Shown here one piece after another: positions 49,502-57,397 of a stretch of DNA of 64,000 bases (position 1 is its first letter; every line of letters starts with the position of its first letter). Below the pieces are notes generated by a model. The model was not told the origin of the DNA, did not search any database, and saw nothing but the letters and a program-made list of their open reading frames with translations. Both the position numbers and the translations under genes were made by a program. Origin of the DNA: Amycolatopsis viridis (GTDB lineage Bacteria > Actinomycetota > Actinomycetes > Mycobacteriales > Pseudonocardiaceae); the NCBI RefSeq assembly GCF_011758765.1, contig NZ_JAANOU010000001.1:372001-436000 (forward strand). Direction: 5' to 3'.

Positions 49502-49524
49502 CCACTGACGCCGAACGGCAGTGG
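49502..49524. promoter_or_regulatory. Palindrome upstream of the WYL regulator
   Basis: CCACTG (49502-49507) and CAGTGG (49519-49524) flank 11 bp, 18 bp before the regulator start at 49543. The size suits a regulator dimer site, possibly autoregulation. Confidence 0.45.
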
Positions 49525-49542
49525 ACTGGCAAGCTCACTCGC

Positions 49543-50529
49543 ATGCGCGCGAGCAGACTGGTCTCAGCCCTGTTGCTGCTCCAGACCCGGGGGCGGATGA
49601 CCGCGCGGCAGCTGGCCGACGAACTGGACGTCTCCGTCCGGACGATCTACCGGGACATGGACGCGCTGTCCGCGGCCGGCATCCCCCTCTACGCCGACGC
49701 CGGTCACGACGGCGGCTACCAGCTGCTCGACGGCTACCGCACCCGGCTCACCGGGCTGACCACCGACGAGGCCGAGGCGCTGTTCCTGTCCGGGTTGCCC
49801 GGGGCCGCCGCGGATCTCGGGCTGGGTGCCGTGCTGGCCACCGCCCAGCTCAAGCTGATGGCCGCGCTGCCGGAGGAGCTGCGCGACCGCGCAGGCCAGC
49901 TCCAGCAGCGCTTCCACCTGGACACCTCGGGCTGGTACGCCGACCCGGAGCCCACCCCGCACCTGGCGGCGGTGGTGCAGGCCACCTGGAACCAGCTCCG
50001 GGTCCGGGTGAAGTACCGCAGGTGGGCCGCCCCGCACGAAGTGACCAGGGTCGTCGAGCCCTACGGCGTGGTGCTCAAGGCGGGACGGTGGTACCTGGTG
50101 GGGGGCAGTTCCGGGTCCGTCCGGACCTACCGGGTCTCGCAGATCCTCCGGGTGCAGCCGCTGGCCGAGCGGTTCCCGCGGCCGCCCGGGTTCGATCTGG
50201 GGCGGCACTGGGACAGCTACCTCGAGGAGTTCGACGCCCGCCGGTACGTGGGCGAGGCGACGGTCCGCATGACGACGTCGGTGTTCGACCGGCTCACGCA
50301 CCTGCTCGAACCCGATCTGGCGCGTGCGGCGCGGGAACGCGCCCAACCGGACACCGCGGGCTGGATCCGCACGGTCATCCCGATCGAGTCCACGGACCAC
50401 ACCGCGGGGCTGCTGCTCCGGCTCGGTGCCGAGGCGGAGGTGCTCGCACCGGACTCGCTGCGGCAGCGGCTGGCCACCACCGCCGCGGCGCTCGCCGAGC
50501 TGTACGGCAGGCCCGCGCCCCCGGCATGA
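49543..50529 (+). CDS. WYL-domain (YafY-type) transcriptional regulator
   Basis: This 328-residue regulator has an N-terminal helix-turn-helix (MTARQLADELDVSVRTIYRD) and a WYL domain (GRWYLVGGSSGSVRTYRVSQ). It resembles the regulator at 12120. ATG 49543 is preceded by a palindrome. The following genes encode a dehalogenase-like hydrolase and a transporter; a second palindrome lies between it and them. Likely role: ligand-controlled expression of these neighbours. Confidence 0.9.
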   Translation: MRASRLVSALLLLQTRGRMTARQLADELDVSVRTIYRDMDALSAAGIPLYADAGHDGGYQLLDGYRTRLTGLTTDEAEALFLSGLPGAAADLGLGAVLATAQLKLMAALPEELRDRAGQLQQRFHLDTSGWYADPEPTPHLAAVVQATWNQLRVRVKYRRWAAPHEVTRVVEPYGVVLKAGRWYLVGGSSGSVRTYRVSQILRVQPLAERFPRPPGFDLGRHWDSYLEEFDARRYVGEATVRMTTSVFDRLTHLLEPDLARAARERAQPDTAGWIRTVIPIESTDHTAGLLLRLGAEAEVLAPDSLRQRLATTAAALAELYGRPAPPA

Positions 50530-50552
50530 CATCGCATTTCTCGTGATCTTCG

Positions 50553-50569
50553 CTGACACCGGATGTCAG
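50553..50569. promoter_or_regulatory. Operator candidate between the WYL regulator and the hydrolase gene
   Basis: CTGACACCGGATGTCAG has arms CTGACA and TGTCAG around five bases. It sits 71 bp upstream of the hydrolase start, where a WYL-regulator site is expected. Confidence 0.55.
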
Positions 50570-50640
50570 TGGACCGCCGTTAGCGTCCGGACGCCGGGCC
50601 TGCCGCCCGGGTGCACGACGTGAACAGCGAAGGACGAGAA

Positions 50641-51579
50641 GTGATCCCGGAACACGAGACGTTCGACGGAACCTGGCCGTTCCCGGCCCGCTACTGCGAG
50701 GCCGCGGGCTTCCGGCAGCACTACGTGGACGAAGGTCCACGGCGAGGCGGGGAAACCCTGGTGCTGCTCCACGGTGAACCGACCTGGGGCTACCTGTGGC
50801 GGCACCTCGTCGGCCCCCTGTCCCGGCAGCACCGGGTGGTCGTGCCGGACCACATGGGCTTCGGCAAGAGCGACACGCCGCCCGGGCGCGGCTACCTCGC
50901 CGACGAGCACGTGGACAACCTGGAGCAGCTGCTCGTCGGCGAACTCGACCTGCACGGGATCACGCTGGTGTTGCACGACTGGGGCGGTCCCATCGGCACC
51001 GGTTTCGCCCTCCGGCACCCGGATCGCGTCAGCCGCATCCTCGCCACCAACACCGTGCTGCCCCTGGGGCTGCCGGGCTACGCGGAACTGATGCAGCACA
51101 ACTTCGCGGACAGCTCGTGGTTCCGCTGGGCGCGGGCCGCGCACGCCGACGGCACCCTGGAAGTCCTGCTCGGCAACGCCGGCCACACGATCACCCACCT
51201 GATGCTCGCGTTGCAGACCATCACCCGGCCGCAGATCCTCACCCCGACCTGGGTTCGCGCCTACTCCGCGCACTTCACCGGCCGGGCGCAGTGCCGTGGC
51301 GTGATCCGGTTCCCCCAGCAGCTCGTGGCCCCCGACCCGGACGCTCCCGCGCCGGCACCGCCCGACCCGGCGGCCGTGGCGGCGCTGCGGGGCAAGCCCG
51401 CGCTGCTCGTGCAGGGGATGCGGGACACCGCGCTCCTTCCGCGCTACACCGTGCCCGCGTTCCGGCTCGGCTATCACAGCGCCCCGGTCGTCGAACTGCC
51501 CCAGGCTGGTCACTTCACGCCGGAGGACGCGCCGGAGACCCTGCTGGCCCTGCTGGACCTGTTCCTCCAGACCACCTGA
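50641..51579 (+). CDS. Haloalkane-dehalogenase-like alpha/beta hydrolase
   Basis: This 312-residue alpha/beta hydrolase has LLHGEPTWGYLWR and the nucleophile Asp followed by Trp in LVLHDWGGPIG, which is the haloalkane dehalogenase pattern (DhlA-type HGEPTW, group I). The catalytic acid is probably the Asp in QGMRDTALL and the base the His in AGHFTPED. It would cleave C-halogen bonds, but a broader hydrolase role is possible. GTG 50641 follows AAGGACGAGAA; an upstream GTG at 50611 lacks a site. A transporter follows 24 bp after its stop. Confidence 0.8.
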   Translation: MIPEHETFDGTWPFPARYCEAAGFRQHYVDEGPRRGGETLVLLHGEPTWGYLWRHLVGPLSRQHRVVVPDHMGFGKSDTPPGRGYLADEHVDNLEQLLVGELDLHGITLVLHDWGGPIGTGFALRHPDRVSRILATNTVLPLGLPGYAELMQHNFADSSWFRWARAAHADGTLEVLLGNAGHTITHLMLALQTITRPQILTPTWVRAYSAHFTGRAQCRGVIRFPQQLVAPDPDAPAPAPPDPAAVAALRGKPALLVQGMRDTALLPRYTVPAFRLGYHSAPVVELPQAGHFTPEDAPETLLALLDLFLQTT

Positions 51580-51603
51580 CCCGCGCTCCACCGGAGATCC
51601 CAG

Positions 51604-52839
51604 ATGACTCTCAGCTCCACCAGACCCGTGCTCGTTCTGCTCGCCCTCGGGCTGTTCGCGATCGGCACCGACGGATACGTGATCACCAGTCTGCTTCCCG
51701 ACGTCGGGCACGCCCTCGGTGTGTCCGACAGCGCCGCGGGACAGCTCATCACGGTGTTCGCCCTCGCCTACGCGGTCGGCGCCCCCGTGCTCGGCGTACT
51801 GACCGGCGGCCTGCCCCGGCGCCCGCTGCTGATCGGCAGCCTGGCGGTGTTCGCGCTGACGAACGCGGGCGTCGCGATCGCCGGTTCCTACCCGGTCATG
51901 ATGGTCGTGCGGGTACTGGCGGCGCTCGCGGCCGCCGTGTTCACCCCCGCCTGCTCGGCCACCGCGGCCGTCCTCGCCGACGATGGCCGGCGCGGCCGGG
52001 CGCTGGCCACGGTCGCCGCCGGCGTCAGCCTGTCCACCGCGCTCGGGGTGCCGCTCGGTGCGCTGGTCGGCGCCGCGTTCGGGTGGCGGGTGACCTTCCT
52101 GGCCATCGCCGTGCTCGCCGCACTCGCCACGGCCGGGCTCGCCCTGCTGCTGCCCAGCGTGCAGACACCGCCGGCCACCGGGTTGCGCGCCCGAATCGCG
52201 GTCGCCCGGACCCGCGGCGTGCCCACCGCGCTCGGTCTCACGGTGCTGTGGATCGCCGGGGCGTTCACCGTGCTGACCTACATCAACCCGGTGCTCGGTG
52301 ACCTCGCCGGGGTGCGCGGGTCCGGGCTGGCCGTGTGGTTGCTGGTGTTCGGGGTGGCCGCGGTCGCGGGCAATGCCGTGGGCGGGCGCGCGGCCGACGG
52401 GTACCCGGCGACCTCGCTGGCCGTGGTGACCACGGCTGGGCTCGCCCTCGCGCTGACTACCTTCGGCGTGCTCGCCTCGCTCGGGGTGCACGGGCGCACG
52501 GGCATGGTTGCCGCTGCGGTGGTGCTCGCGGTGTGGGGGGTGTTCGGGTGGGCGTTCATGCCGGTCCAGCAGCACCGGCTGGTCGAGCTGGCCGCCGGGG
52601 ACGCCGGGGTGGTGCTCTCGCTCAGCGCCAGCGCGACCTACATCGGCATCTCGCTGGGCGGGTTCGCCGGTTCGCTCGCGCTCACCTCGGGTGGCGTCGC
52701 CGCGGTGGGCTGGACCGCGGGAGCCATCGAGTCGTGCGCCGTGCTGGCCGCGGTCGCCATCGCGGTGGCGCACCGCCGGGTACGGGGTGTCCGGGCCGCG
52801 GCCTCGGGTATGGACACCGCGACTTCACCTACTCGGTAG
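51604..52839 (+). CDS. MFS transporter (Cmx/AraJ-like, 12 helices)
   Basis: This 411-residue protein has about 12 membrane helices. The N-terminus carries the GTDGYVITSLLPDV segment of the DHA1/Cmx-type drug exporters. It lies 24 bp after the dehalogenase-like gene, so it may export that enzyme's product or substrate. A palindrome covers its stop region and belongs to the next operon. Confidence 0.88.
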   Translation: MTLSSTRPVLVLLALGLFAIGTDGYVITSLLPDVGHALGVSDSAAGQLITVFALAYAVGAPVLGVLTGGLPRRPLLIGSLAVFALTNAGVAIAGSYPVMMVVRVLAALAAAVFTPACSATAAVLADDGRRGRALATVAAGVSLSTALGVPLGALVGAAFGWRVTFLAIAVLAALATAGLALLLPSVQTPPATGLRARIAVARTRGVPTALGLTVLWIAGAFTVLTYINPVLGDLAGVRGSGLAVWLLVFGVAAVAGNAVGGRAADGYPATSLAVVTTAGLALALTTFGVLASLGVHGRTGMVAAAVVLAVWGVFGWAFMPVQQHRLVELAAGDAGVVLSLSASATYIGISLGGFAGSLALTSGGVAAVGWTAGAIESCAVLAAVAIAVAHRRVRGVRAAASGMDTATSPTR

Positions 52840-52842
52840 TAG
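52829..52842. promoter_or_regulatory. Palindrome upstream of the SDR-PPOX operon
   Basis: CTACTCGGTAGTAG (arms CTACT/AGTAG) overlaps the preceding stop codon; a related TTACTCGCGGTAG follows at 52845-52857. Both sit within 50 bp of the SDR start, as paired TetR-type sites would. Confidence 0.5.
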
Positions 52843-52875
52843 CTTACTCGCGGTAGGTTGAGGTAGGGTCCGGCC

Positions 52876-53754
52876 ATGGCCAACGTCAAAGGCAAGGTCG
52901 TGCTCATCACCGGAGCTGCGCGCGGCATCGGCGCCGGGCTCGCCGAACGGCTCGCGGCCCGCGGGGCCAAGGTCGCCCTCGTCGGGCTGGAGGCGGACGA
53001 GCAGCGCAAGGTCGCCGAACGCATCGGCGATTCGGCGCGCGCCTGGGAGGCCGACGTCACCGACTGGACCGCCCTCGAAAAAGCCACGGCCGGCGTCGTG
53101 GAGCACTTCGGGGGCATCGACATCGTGATCGCGAACGCGGGAATCGCCACGACGGGCTTCGTCCGCTCCGTCGACCCCGCCGCCTTCGAGAAGGTCATCG
53201 AGGTCGACCTGCTCGGCGTGTGGCGCACGTTCCGCGTCACGCTGCCGCACATTATCGAGCGCAAGGGCTACCTGCTGGCGATCTCCTCGCTCGCCGCGAT
53301 CACCCACGCCCCCGGCATGGCCAACTACGCCGCGGCCAAGGCCGGTGTCGAAGCCTTCTGCAACAGCCTGCGCGCCGAGGTCGCTCACCTCGGCGTCAAG
53401 GTCGGCGTCGCCCACCCCACGTGGATCCGCACCGATCTGGTCGAAAGCGCCGACGCCCACCCGGTGTTCGGCAAGCTGCGCGCCGGCATGCCGGGCCTGC
53501 TCGGCCGGACCTACCCGCTCGGCGTGGCCCTGGACCACATCGAGGCCGGTGTCCTCAAGCGGGCCCGCGTCATCCACGTACCGAAGTGGGTCGGCCTGCT
53601 CAAGGTGGTCCGCGCGCTGCTGCCGCCGGTCGTCGAGCTGGGTTCGCGCACCCGGGTGCCCGCCGCCGACCGCGCCGCGCTCGAGGACATCAAGGCCCGC
53701 GGAGCGCGCGAGGCCGCGGTGACCGGGCACGGCGGACGGGCCGCGATCCGATAG
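52876..53754 (+). CDS. Short-chain dehydrogenase/reductase
   Basis: This 292-residue classical SDR has LITGAARGIGAGLAE (TGxxxGxG), the NAG motif in VIANAGIA, catalytic Ser in SSLAAIT and YAAAKAGVEAF (YxxxK). The C-terminal 60 residues are an extension with a hydrophobic segment near VVRALLPPVVEL, found in actinobacterial SDRs linked to lipid metabolism. The following PPOX gene is 9 bp away, so they form an operon. Confidence 0.9.
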   Translation: MANVKGKVVLITGAARGIGAGLAERLAARGAKVALVGLEADEQRKVAERIGDSARAWEADVTDWTALEKATAGVVEHFGGIDIVIANAGIATTGFVRSVDPAAFEKVIEVDLLGVWRTFRVTLPHIIERKGYLLAISSLAAITHAPGMANYAAAKAGVEAFCNSLRAEVAHLGVKVGVAHPTWIRTDLVESADAHPVFGKLRAGMPGLLGRTYPLGVALDHIEAGVLKRARVIHVPKWVGLLKVVRALLPPVVELGSRTRVPAADRAALEDIKARGAREAAVTGHGGRAAIR

Positions 53755-53762
53755 GAGCCGAC

Positions 53763-54215
53763 ATGTCCCGCCGCGACCAGATCAGGATGACCGGCGACGA
53801 GGTCCTCGCGTTCCTCGCCGGGGAGAAGGTCATCAACGTCGCCACCGTCAACCCCAACGGCCGCCCGCACCTCGCCCCGCTGTGGTACGTGCCGCGCGGC
53901 GAGGGTGTGGCGACCTGGACCTACCGCAAGTCCCAGAAGGTCGCCAACCTCCGCCGGCTGCCGCAGGCCACCGTGCTGGTCGAGAGCGGCGACACCTACG
54001 ACCGGCTGCGCGGCGTCCAGTTCGAGGCCGACGTCGAGATCGTCGAGGACACCCCCGCCGTCGCGGCGATCGGCGCGGCCCTGGCCGAGCGCTACGGCGG
54101 CGGCTCGCTGGCCGCCGACGTCGTGGCTGCCCAGGCGGCCAAACGGGTCGGGCTGGTGTTCACGCCGACGAAGATCGTCAGCTGGGACCACACCAAGCTC
54201 GGCGGCGTCTACTGA
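53763..54215 (+). CDS. PPOX-fold F420- or flavin-dependent enzyme
   Basis: This 150-residue split-barrel protein has NVATVNPNGRPHLAPLWYVP and TYRKSQKVANLRR, typical of the pyridoxamine-5'-phosphate-oxidase-like family, in actinobacteria frequently F420-dependent. The cofactor is not certain. It is co-expressed with the SDR gene and overlaps the convergent YciI gene by 7 bp. Confidence 0.85.
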   Translation: MSRRDQIRMTGDEVLAFLAGEKVINVATVNPNGRPHLAPLWYVPRGEGVATWTYRKSQKVANLRRLPQATVLVESGDTYDRLRGVQFEADVEIVEDTPAVAAIGAALAERYGGGSLAADVVAAQAAKRVGLVFTPTKIVSWDHTKLGGVY

Positions 54216-54484
54216 AGCCAGGCGCCCAGCGTCGGGTTGATCTCCCGCACCGAGTAGCTCTCCAGCGCGCCTTCCGCGACGTACGGGTCGGCGTCCAGGA
54301 GTTTCTGCAGGGCGTCGGCGTCCTCGGCCTGGATCAGGTACGCGCCGCCGGCGTCGTCGGTGAACGGCCCGGCCACCGCGACCGTGCCCTCGTCGGCGAG
54401 CTTCTTCAGGTACTCGCGGTGCCGCGGTCGCACCTCCGCGTACTTCCCCTGGTCGTAGACCGTCTGCACCAGGAACCAGGCCAT
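54209..54484 (-). CDS. YciI-family protein
   Basis: This 91-residue protein opens MAWFLVQTVYDQGK and has AGPFTDDAGGAYLIQAEDA, the YciI/DGPF alpha-beta ferredoxin-like fold. The function is uncertain; some members are hydrolases or dechlorinases. ATG 54484 was chosen because family similarity begins there. It overlaps the convergent PPOX gene by seven bases. Confidence 0.8.
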   Translation of the reverse strand: MAWFLVQTVYDQGKYAEVRPRHREYLKKLADEGTVAVAGPFTDDAGGAYLIQAEDADALQKLLDADPYVAEGALESYSVREINPTLGAWLQ

Positions 54485-54602
54485 GCGCACCTCCGTCTGA
54501 GTACTGCTTCGCACGCTACCGGGTGACCAGGCTCAACCGATACGCTGGGCCGAGCGTGTGCAGCACGTGGACAACGGGTTGGCCGAGGACAGGCGGGGGT
54601 AC

Positions 54603-55175
54603 ATGGCGGACGGCAGCGCGGGGCGCAGCGTCGAACGCACGCTCGGGCAGTTGCGCACCATGGACGGGGTCGGTACCGCGTCGGCCCAGCCGGCCGGCCC
54701 GCTGACGCTGGAGGACCTGTACAAGGTCCACCGGATGCGGCTGGTGCGGCTGGCGATCCTGCTGGTCGACGAGCCGGCCACGGCCGAGGACGTCGTGCAG
54801 GAGGCGTTCACCGGCCTCTACCGGAACTGGGGCAAGCTGCGGGACGCCACGGCCGCGGTGGCGTACCTGCGCACCGCGGTGGTCAACGGGTCGCGCAGCG
54901 TGCTGCGGCGCCGCAAGACGGCACGCGAGTACGTCCCGCCGCACGCGGTCAACGCGCGCTCCGCGGAGAGCCTGGCGATGCTCTCCAGCGAGCACCAGTC
55001 GGTGGTGGACGCGCTGTCGAAGCTGCCGCCGCGGCAGCGCGAGGTGCTGGTGCTGCGCTACTACGGCGGCCTCTCCGAGGCGGAGATCTCCGAGGTCGCG
55101 GGCATTTCGAAGGGCACTGTGAAGTCCACCGCGAGCCGGGCGCTGGAAGCCCTCCAGAAGGCCATGAGTGGCTGA
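54603..55175 (+). CDS. SigE-family ECF RNA polymerase sigma factor
   Basis: From ATG 54603 this gives 190 residues. Region 2 spans LEDLYKVHRMRLVRLAILLV through EDVVQEAFTGLYRNW; region 4 has LPPRQREVLVLRYYGGLSEA and the recognition helix ISKGTVKSTASRALEAL. The first 45 or so residues are an extra, flexible N-terminal extension. There is no membrane anti-sigma partner next to it. The DasR-like site of nagA begins directly after its stop codon. Confidence 0.88.
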   Translation: MADGSAGRSVERTLGQLRTMDGVGTASAQPAGPLTLEDLYKVHRMRLVRLAILLVDEPATAEDVVQEAFTGLYRNWGKLRDATAAVAYLRTAVVNGSRSVLRRRKTAREYVPPHAVNARSAESLAMLSSEHQSVVDALSKLPPRQREVLVLRYYGGLSEAEISEVAGISKGTVKSTASRALEALQKAMSG

Positions 55176-55191
55176 GCTGGTTTAGACCAAT
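55176..55191. promoter_or_regulatory. DasR-responsive element upstream of nagA
   Basis: TGGTTTAGACCA at 55178-55189 differs by one base from the core of the DasR consensus TGGTCTAGACCA and lies 15 bp before the nagA start. DasR, a GntR regulator known from Streptomyces, controls N-acetylglucosamine use. The site starts immediately after the sigma gene stop. Confidence 0.75.
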
Positions 55192-55203
55192 ATGCTGGAG
55201 CCT

Positions 55204-56340
55204 GTGACGGGTTTCGTGCTGACGGGTGGCAGGCTCGCCCTCCCCGAGGGCCTGGTGGACGACGGGTGGCTCGTCGTCACCGGCGGGACGATCGCGGGCA
55301 TCGGGACCGGGACGCCGCCACCGGGTGAGCAGGTGGACGTGGGCGGTGCCTACGTGGTGCCCGGGTTCGTCGACGCGCACTGCCACGGCGGCGGGGGCGG
55401 GTCGTTCTCCAGCGGCGATCCCAAGGAGATCGCCACCGCCATCAAGGCGCACCGCAGGCACGGCACGACCACCATGCTGGCGAGCCTGGTGTCCGATCCG
55501 GTGCGGGCGCTGGTCGACCAGATGGCGGTGCTGCGCGAGCTGGTCACCGACGGCGAGCTGGCCGGCATCCACCTGGAGGGACCGTTCATCGCCGCGTCCC
55601 GGTGCGGCGCGCACGACCCGGCGGTCCTGCGGGAACCCGACACGGCGACCGTCGACGCCCTGTTGCGCGCCGGCCACGGCGCGGTGCGGATGGTGACGCT
55701 GGCGCCGGAGCTGCCCGGCGGCGTGCGCGCGGTGCGCCAGCTGGCGGAAGCCGGGGTGATCGCCGCGATCGGGCACACCGACGGCACCGAGGAGCAGATC
55801 CGCCCGGCGATCGACGCGGGCGCGACGGTGGCGACGCACCTGTTCAACGGCATGCGGCCGCTGCACCACCGCGAGCCCGGCCCGATCGGTGTGCTGCTCG
55901 ACGACGAGCGCATCACCATCGAGCTGATCTGCGACCTGGTCCACGTGCACCCGACGGTGCTGCGGATGGCGGCCCGCTACGCCGGCCGCGGCCGCACGAC
56001 CCTGATCACCGACGCCATGTCGGCCACCGACGCCGCCGACGGCCGCTACCACCTGGGCCGGCTGGAGGTGGACGTGCGGGACGGGGTGGCGACACTGGCC
56101 GACACGGGTTCGCTGGCCGGCAGCACCTTGACCATGGACGCGGCGTTCCGGAACCTGGTCAGGGGCGCGGGGCTGTCCGTCCCGGACGCGGTGCGGGCGA
56201 CGTCCGGGCGGCCCGCCGAGCTGCTCGGCCTGGACGACCGGCTCGGCTCGTTGCGCACCGGCCTGGCGGCGGACCTGGTGGTGCTGGACGGCGACCTGCG
56301 GCCGGCCCGCGTGCTGCGCCATGGCACCTGGATCGCCTGA
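55204..56340 (+). CDS. nagA: N-acetylglucosamine-6-phosphate deacetylase
   Basis: This 378-residue amidohydrolase-fold enzyme removes acetate from GlcNAc-6-phosphate to make GlcN-6-phosphate. Motifs are VDAHCHGGGGGSF (metal HxH), HLEGPFI, IGHTDGTEEQ, ATHLFNGMRPL and LITDAMSATDAADG. The start is GTG 55204; ATG 55192 is an alternative but sits beside the operator. The DasR-like site points to control by aminosugars. Its stop abuts the convergent gene. Confidence 0.93.
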   Translation: MTGFVLTGGRLALPEGLVDDGWLVVTGGTIAGIGTGTPPPGEQVDVGGAYVVPGFVDAHCHGGGGGSFSSGDPKEIATAIKAHRRHGTTTMLASLVSDPVRALVDQMAVLRELVTDGELAGIHLEGPFIAASRCGAHDPAVLREPDTATVDALLRAGHGAVRMVTLAPELPGGVRAVRQLAEAGVIAAIGHTDGTEEQIRPAIDAGATVATHLFNGMRPLHHREPGPIGVLLDDERITIELICDLVHVHPTVLRMAARYAGRGRTTLITDAMSATDAADGRYHLGRLEVDVRDGVATLADTGSLAGSTLTMDAAFRNLVRGAGLSVPDAVRATSGRPAELLGLDDRLGSLRTGLAADLVVLDGDLRPARVLRHGTWIA

Positions 56341-57018
56341 TCACGCCTCCGGTGCGGCGACGTGCTCGACGTACAGCGGCGTCGCGACGAGGATGGTGCG
56401 CTCGTCCTCCGGCAGGACCGCGGTGACCCGCGCGTACCCGGCCACCCAGGCGGCTGCGAACCGCGGCTGGAGACGGTCAGCCAGCCGGTCCATGGCCGCC
56501 ACCACCCCGCCCAGGAACCGCTCGTCCCCGGGGTTCCCGGCCCGGTCCGGGTCGGTCAGCTTCAGCAGCACCTGGGTGAACCGCACCCACATCGACTGGT
56601 GCCACCCGTCGTCCATGTCCCGCACGGCGGGCAGCGATCCGACCAGGTGGTGGCGCGAGCCGTGCAGCAACAGCCGGAGCCGGCCGCCCGTCGGGTACTC
56701 CGCGGTGGCCTCGTCCACGTCCAGGAACACCACCGCCCCACCGACCTCGCCGTAGGCCATCGGCGCCTCGAAGTGCACCCACTCGCCGGGACGCACTCCG
56801 GGCTCGGCGAACCACCGGGGCGCCCGCGGCGACGCCTCCAGCGCGGCGACCGCGCCCGCCAGCCCCGGCTCGGCCTCGCGCGCCGGCTTGCCCACCTTGA
56901 TGCCGCCGACCGGGGTGCTCACCTGGGCCTCCACGTCCCGCAGGCCGCGCGGGCGCTTCGGCAGGTCGGGGACCAGTTGCCGCAGCTTCGCTTCGGAGAC
57001 GTAGATCAGTTCACGCAC
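56341..57018 (-). CDS. Conserved protein, SAVMC3_10250/DUF7019-like
   Basis: This 225-residue protein from GTG 57018 begins VRELIYVSEAKLRQLVPDLP and contains the middle segment YGEVGGAVVFLDVDEATAEY. This resembles an actinobacterial family with the REFVYLSDSKLRQ opening that I recall as SAVMC3_10250. The function is unknown. A longer open frame to 57369 was rejected. It is divergent from the small membrane gene at 57055 and ends flush with nagA. Confidence 0.65.
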   Translation of the reverse strand: MRELIYVSEAKLRQLVPDLPKRPRGLRDVEAQVSTPVGGIKVGKPAREAEPGLAGAVAALEASPRAPRWFAEPGVRPGEWVHFEAPMAYGEVGGAVVFLDVDEATAEYPTGGRLRLLLHGSRHHLVGSLPAVRDMDDGWHQSMWVRFTQVLLKLTDPDRAGNPGDERFLGGVVAAMDRLADRLQPRFAAAWVAGYARVTAVLPEDERTILVATPLYVEHVAAPEA

Positions 57019-57054
57019 CTGCCCATGGTGCCCGTAGTTGATTACGCTGTGGCC

Positions 57055-57354
57055 GTGAGCGAGGCGAAGGATCCGGAACGGTTGCTGGCCGAGGCGCTGC
57101 AGGCGCAGGCCCGCAACGCGCCGCACCCCGGCCCGCCACCCGGCGGGTGGCCGGAGCCGGGGCTGCTGTCCGGCGCCGGGGCCAGCCCGCTCGAGCGCGA
57201 GCGCCTGGCCCTGGAACACCCGCCGGGAAAACCGGCTGCGCCGCCGCGCCGGGGCGTCCCGGCCGGCCCGCTGCCGGTCTACTGGGTGCTCGGGCTGGCG
57301 GCCCTGCTGGGCCTCGCGACCGGCGCCGTCATCGGCCTCATCACTCTGTTCTGA
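57055..57354 (+). CDS. Small C-tail-anchored membrane protein
   Basis: This 99-residue protein has a hydrophilic N-terminus (SEAKDPERLLAEALQAQARN), a Pro-rich middle and a C-terminal transmembrane helix (YWVLGLAALLGLATGAVIGL). GTG 57055 is the start. The N-terminal pattern is common in actinobacterial small proteins of unknown role. It precedes the DedA gene by 43 bp on the same strand. Confidence 0.75.
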   Translation: MSEAKDPERLLAEALQAQARNAPHPGPPPGGWPEPGLLSGAGASPLERERLALEHPPGKPAAPPRRGVPAGPLPVYWVLGLAALLGLATGAVIGLITLF

Positions 57355-57397
57355 GCCCCCATACTGCACACAGGGTCACCCTGTACCGTTTTGTGTT

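Larger units (their letters stand above)
48994..49542. other. Non-coding intergenic region upstream of the roadblock operon
   Basis: About 549 bp without a supportable gene separates the roadblock start from the WYL regulator. It is visibly less GC-rich at 49050-49320 (GAAAAATGGCATAAAAATGG). It contains the 12-bp inverted repeat and, near its right end, CCACTG-N11-CAGTGG. Short frames here have poor composition, so I treat it as leader or promoter DNA. Confidence 0.6.

Noticed and set aside
53220-53762. Extension of the PPOX gene upstream to 53220
   Set aside because: This part is out of frame within the SDR gene; PPOX similarity starts at ATG 53763, 9 bp after the SDR stop.
56362-57054. Longer upstream reading of the small membrane protein gene
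   Set aside because: It runs antisense to the SAVMC3-like gene and contains no family sequence; GTG 57055 gives the natural start.
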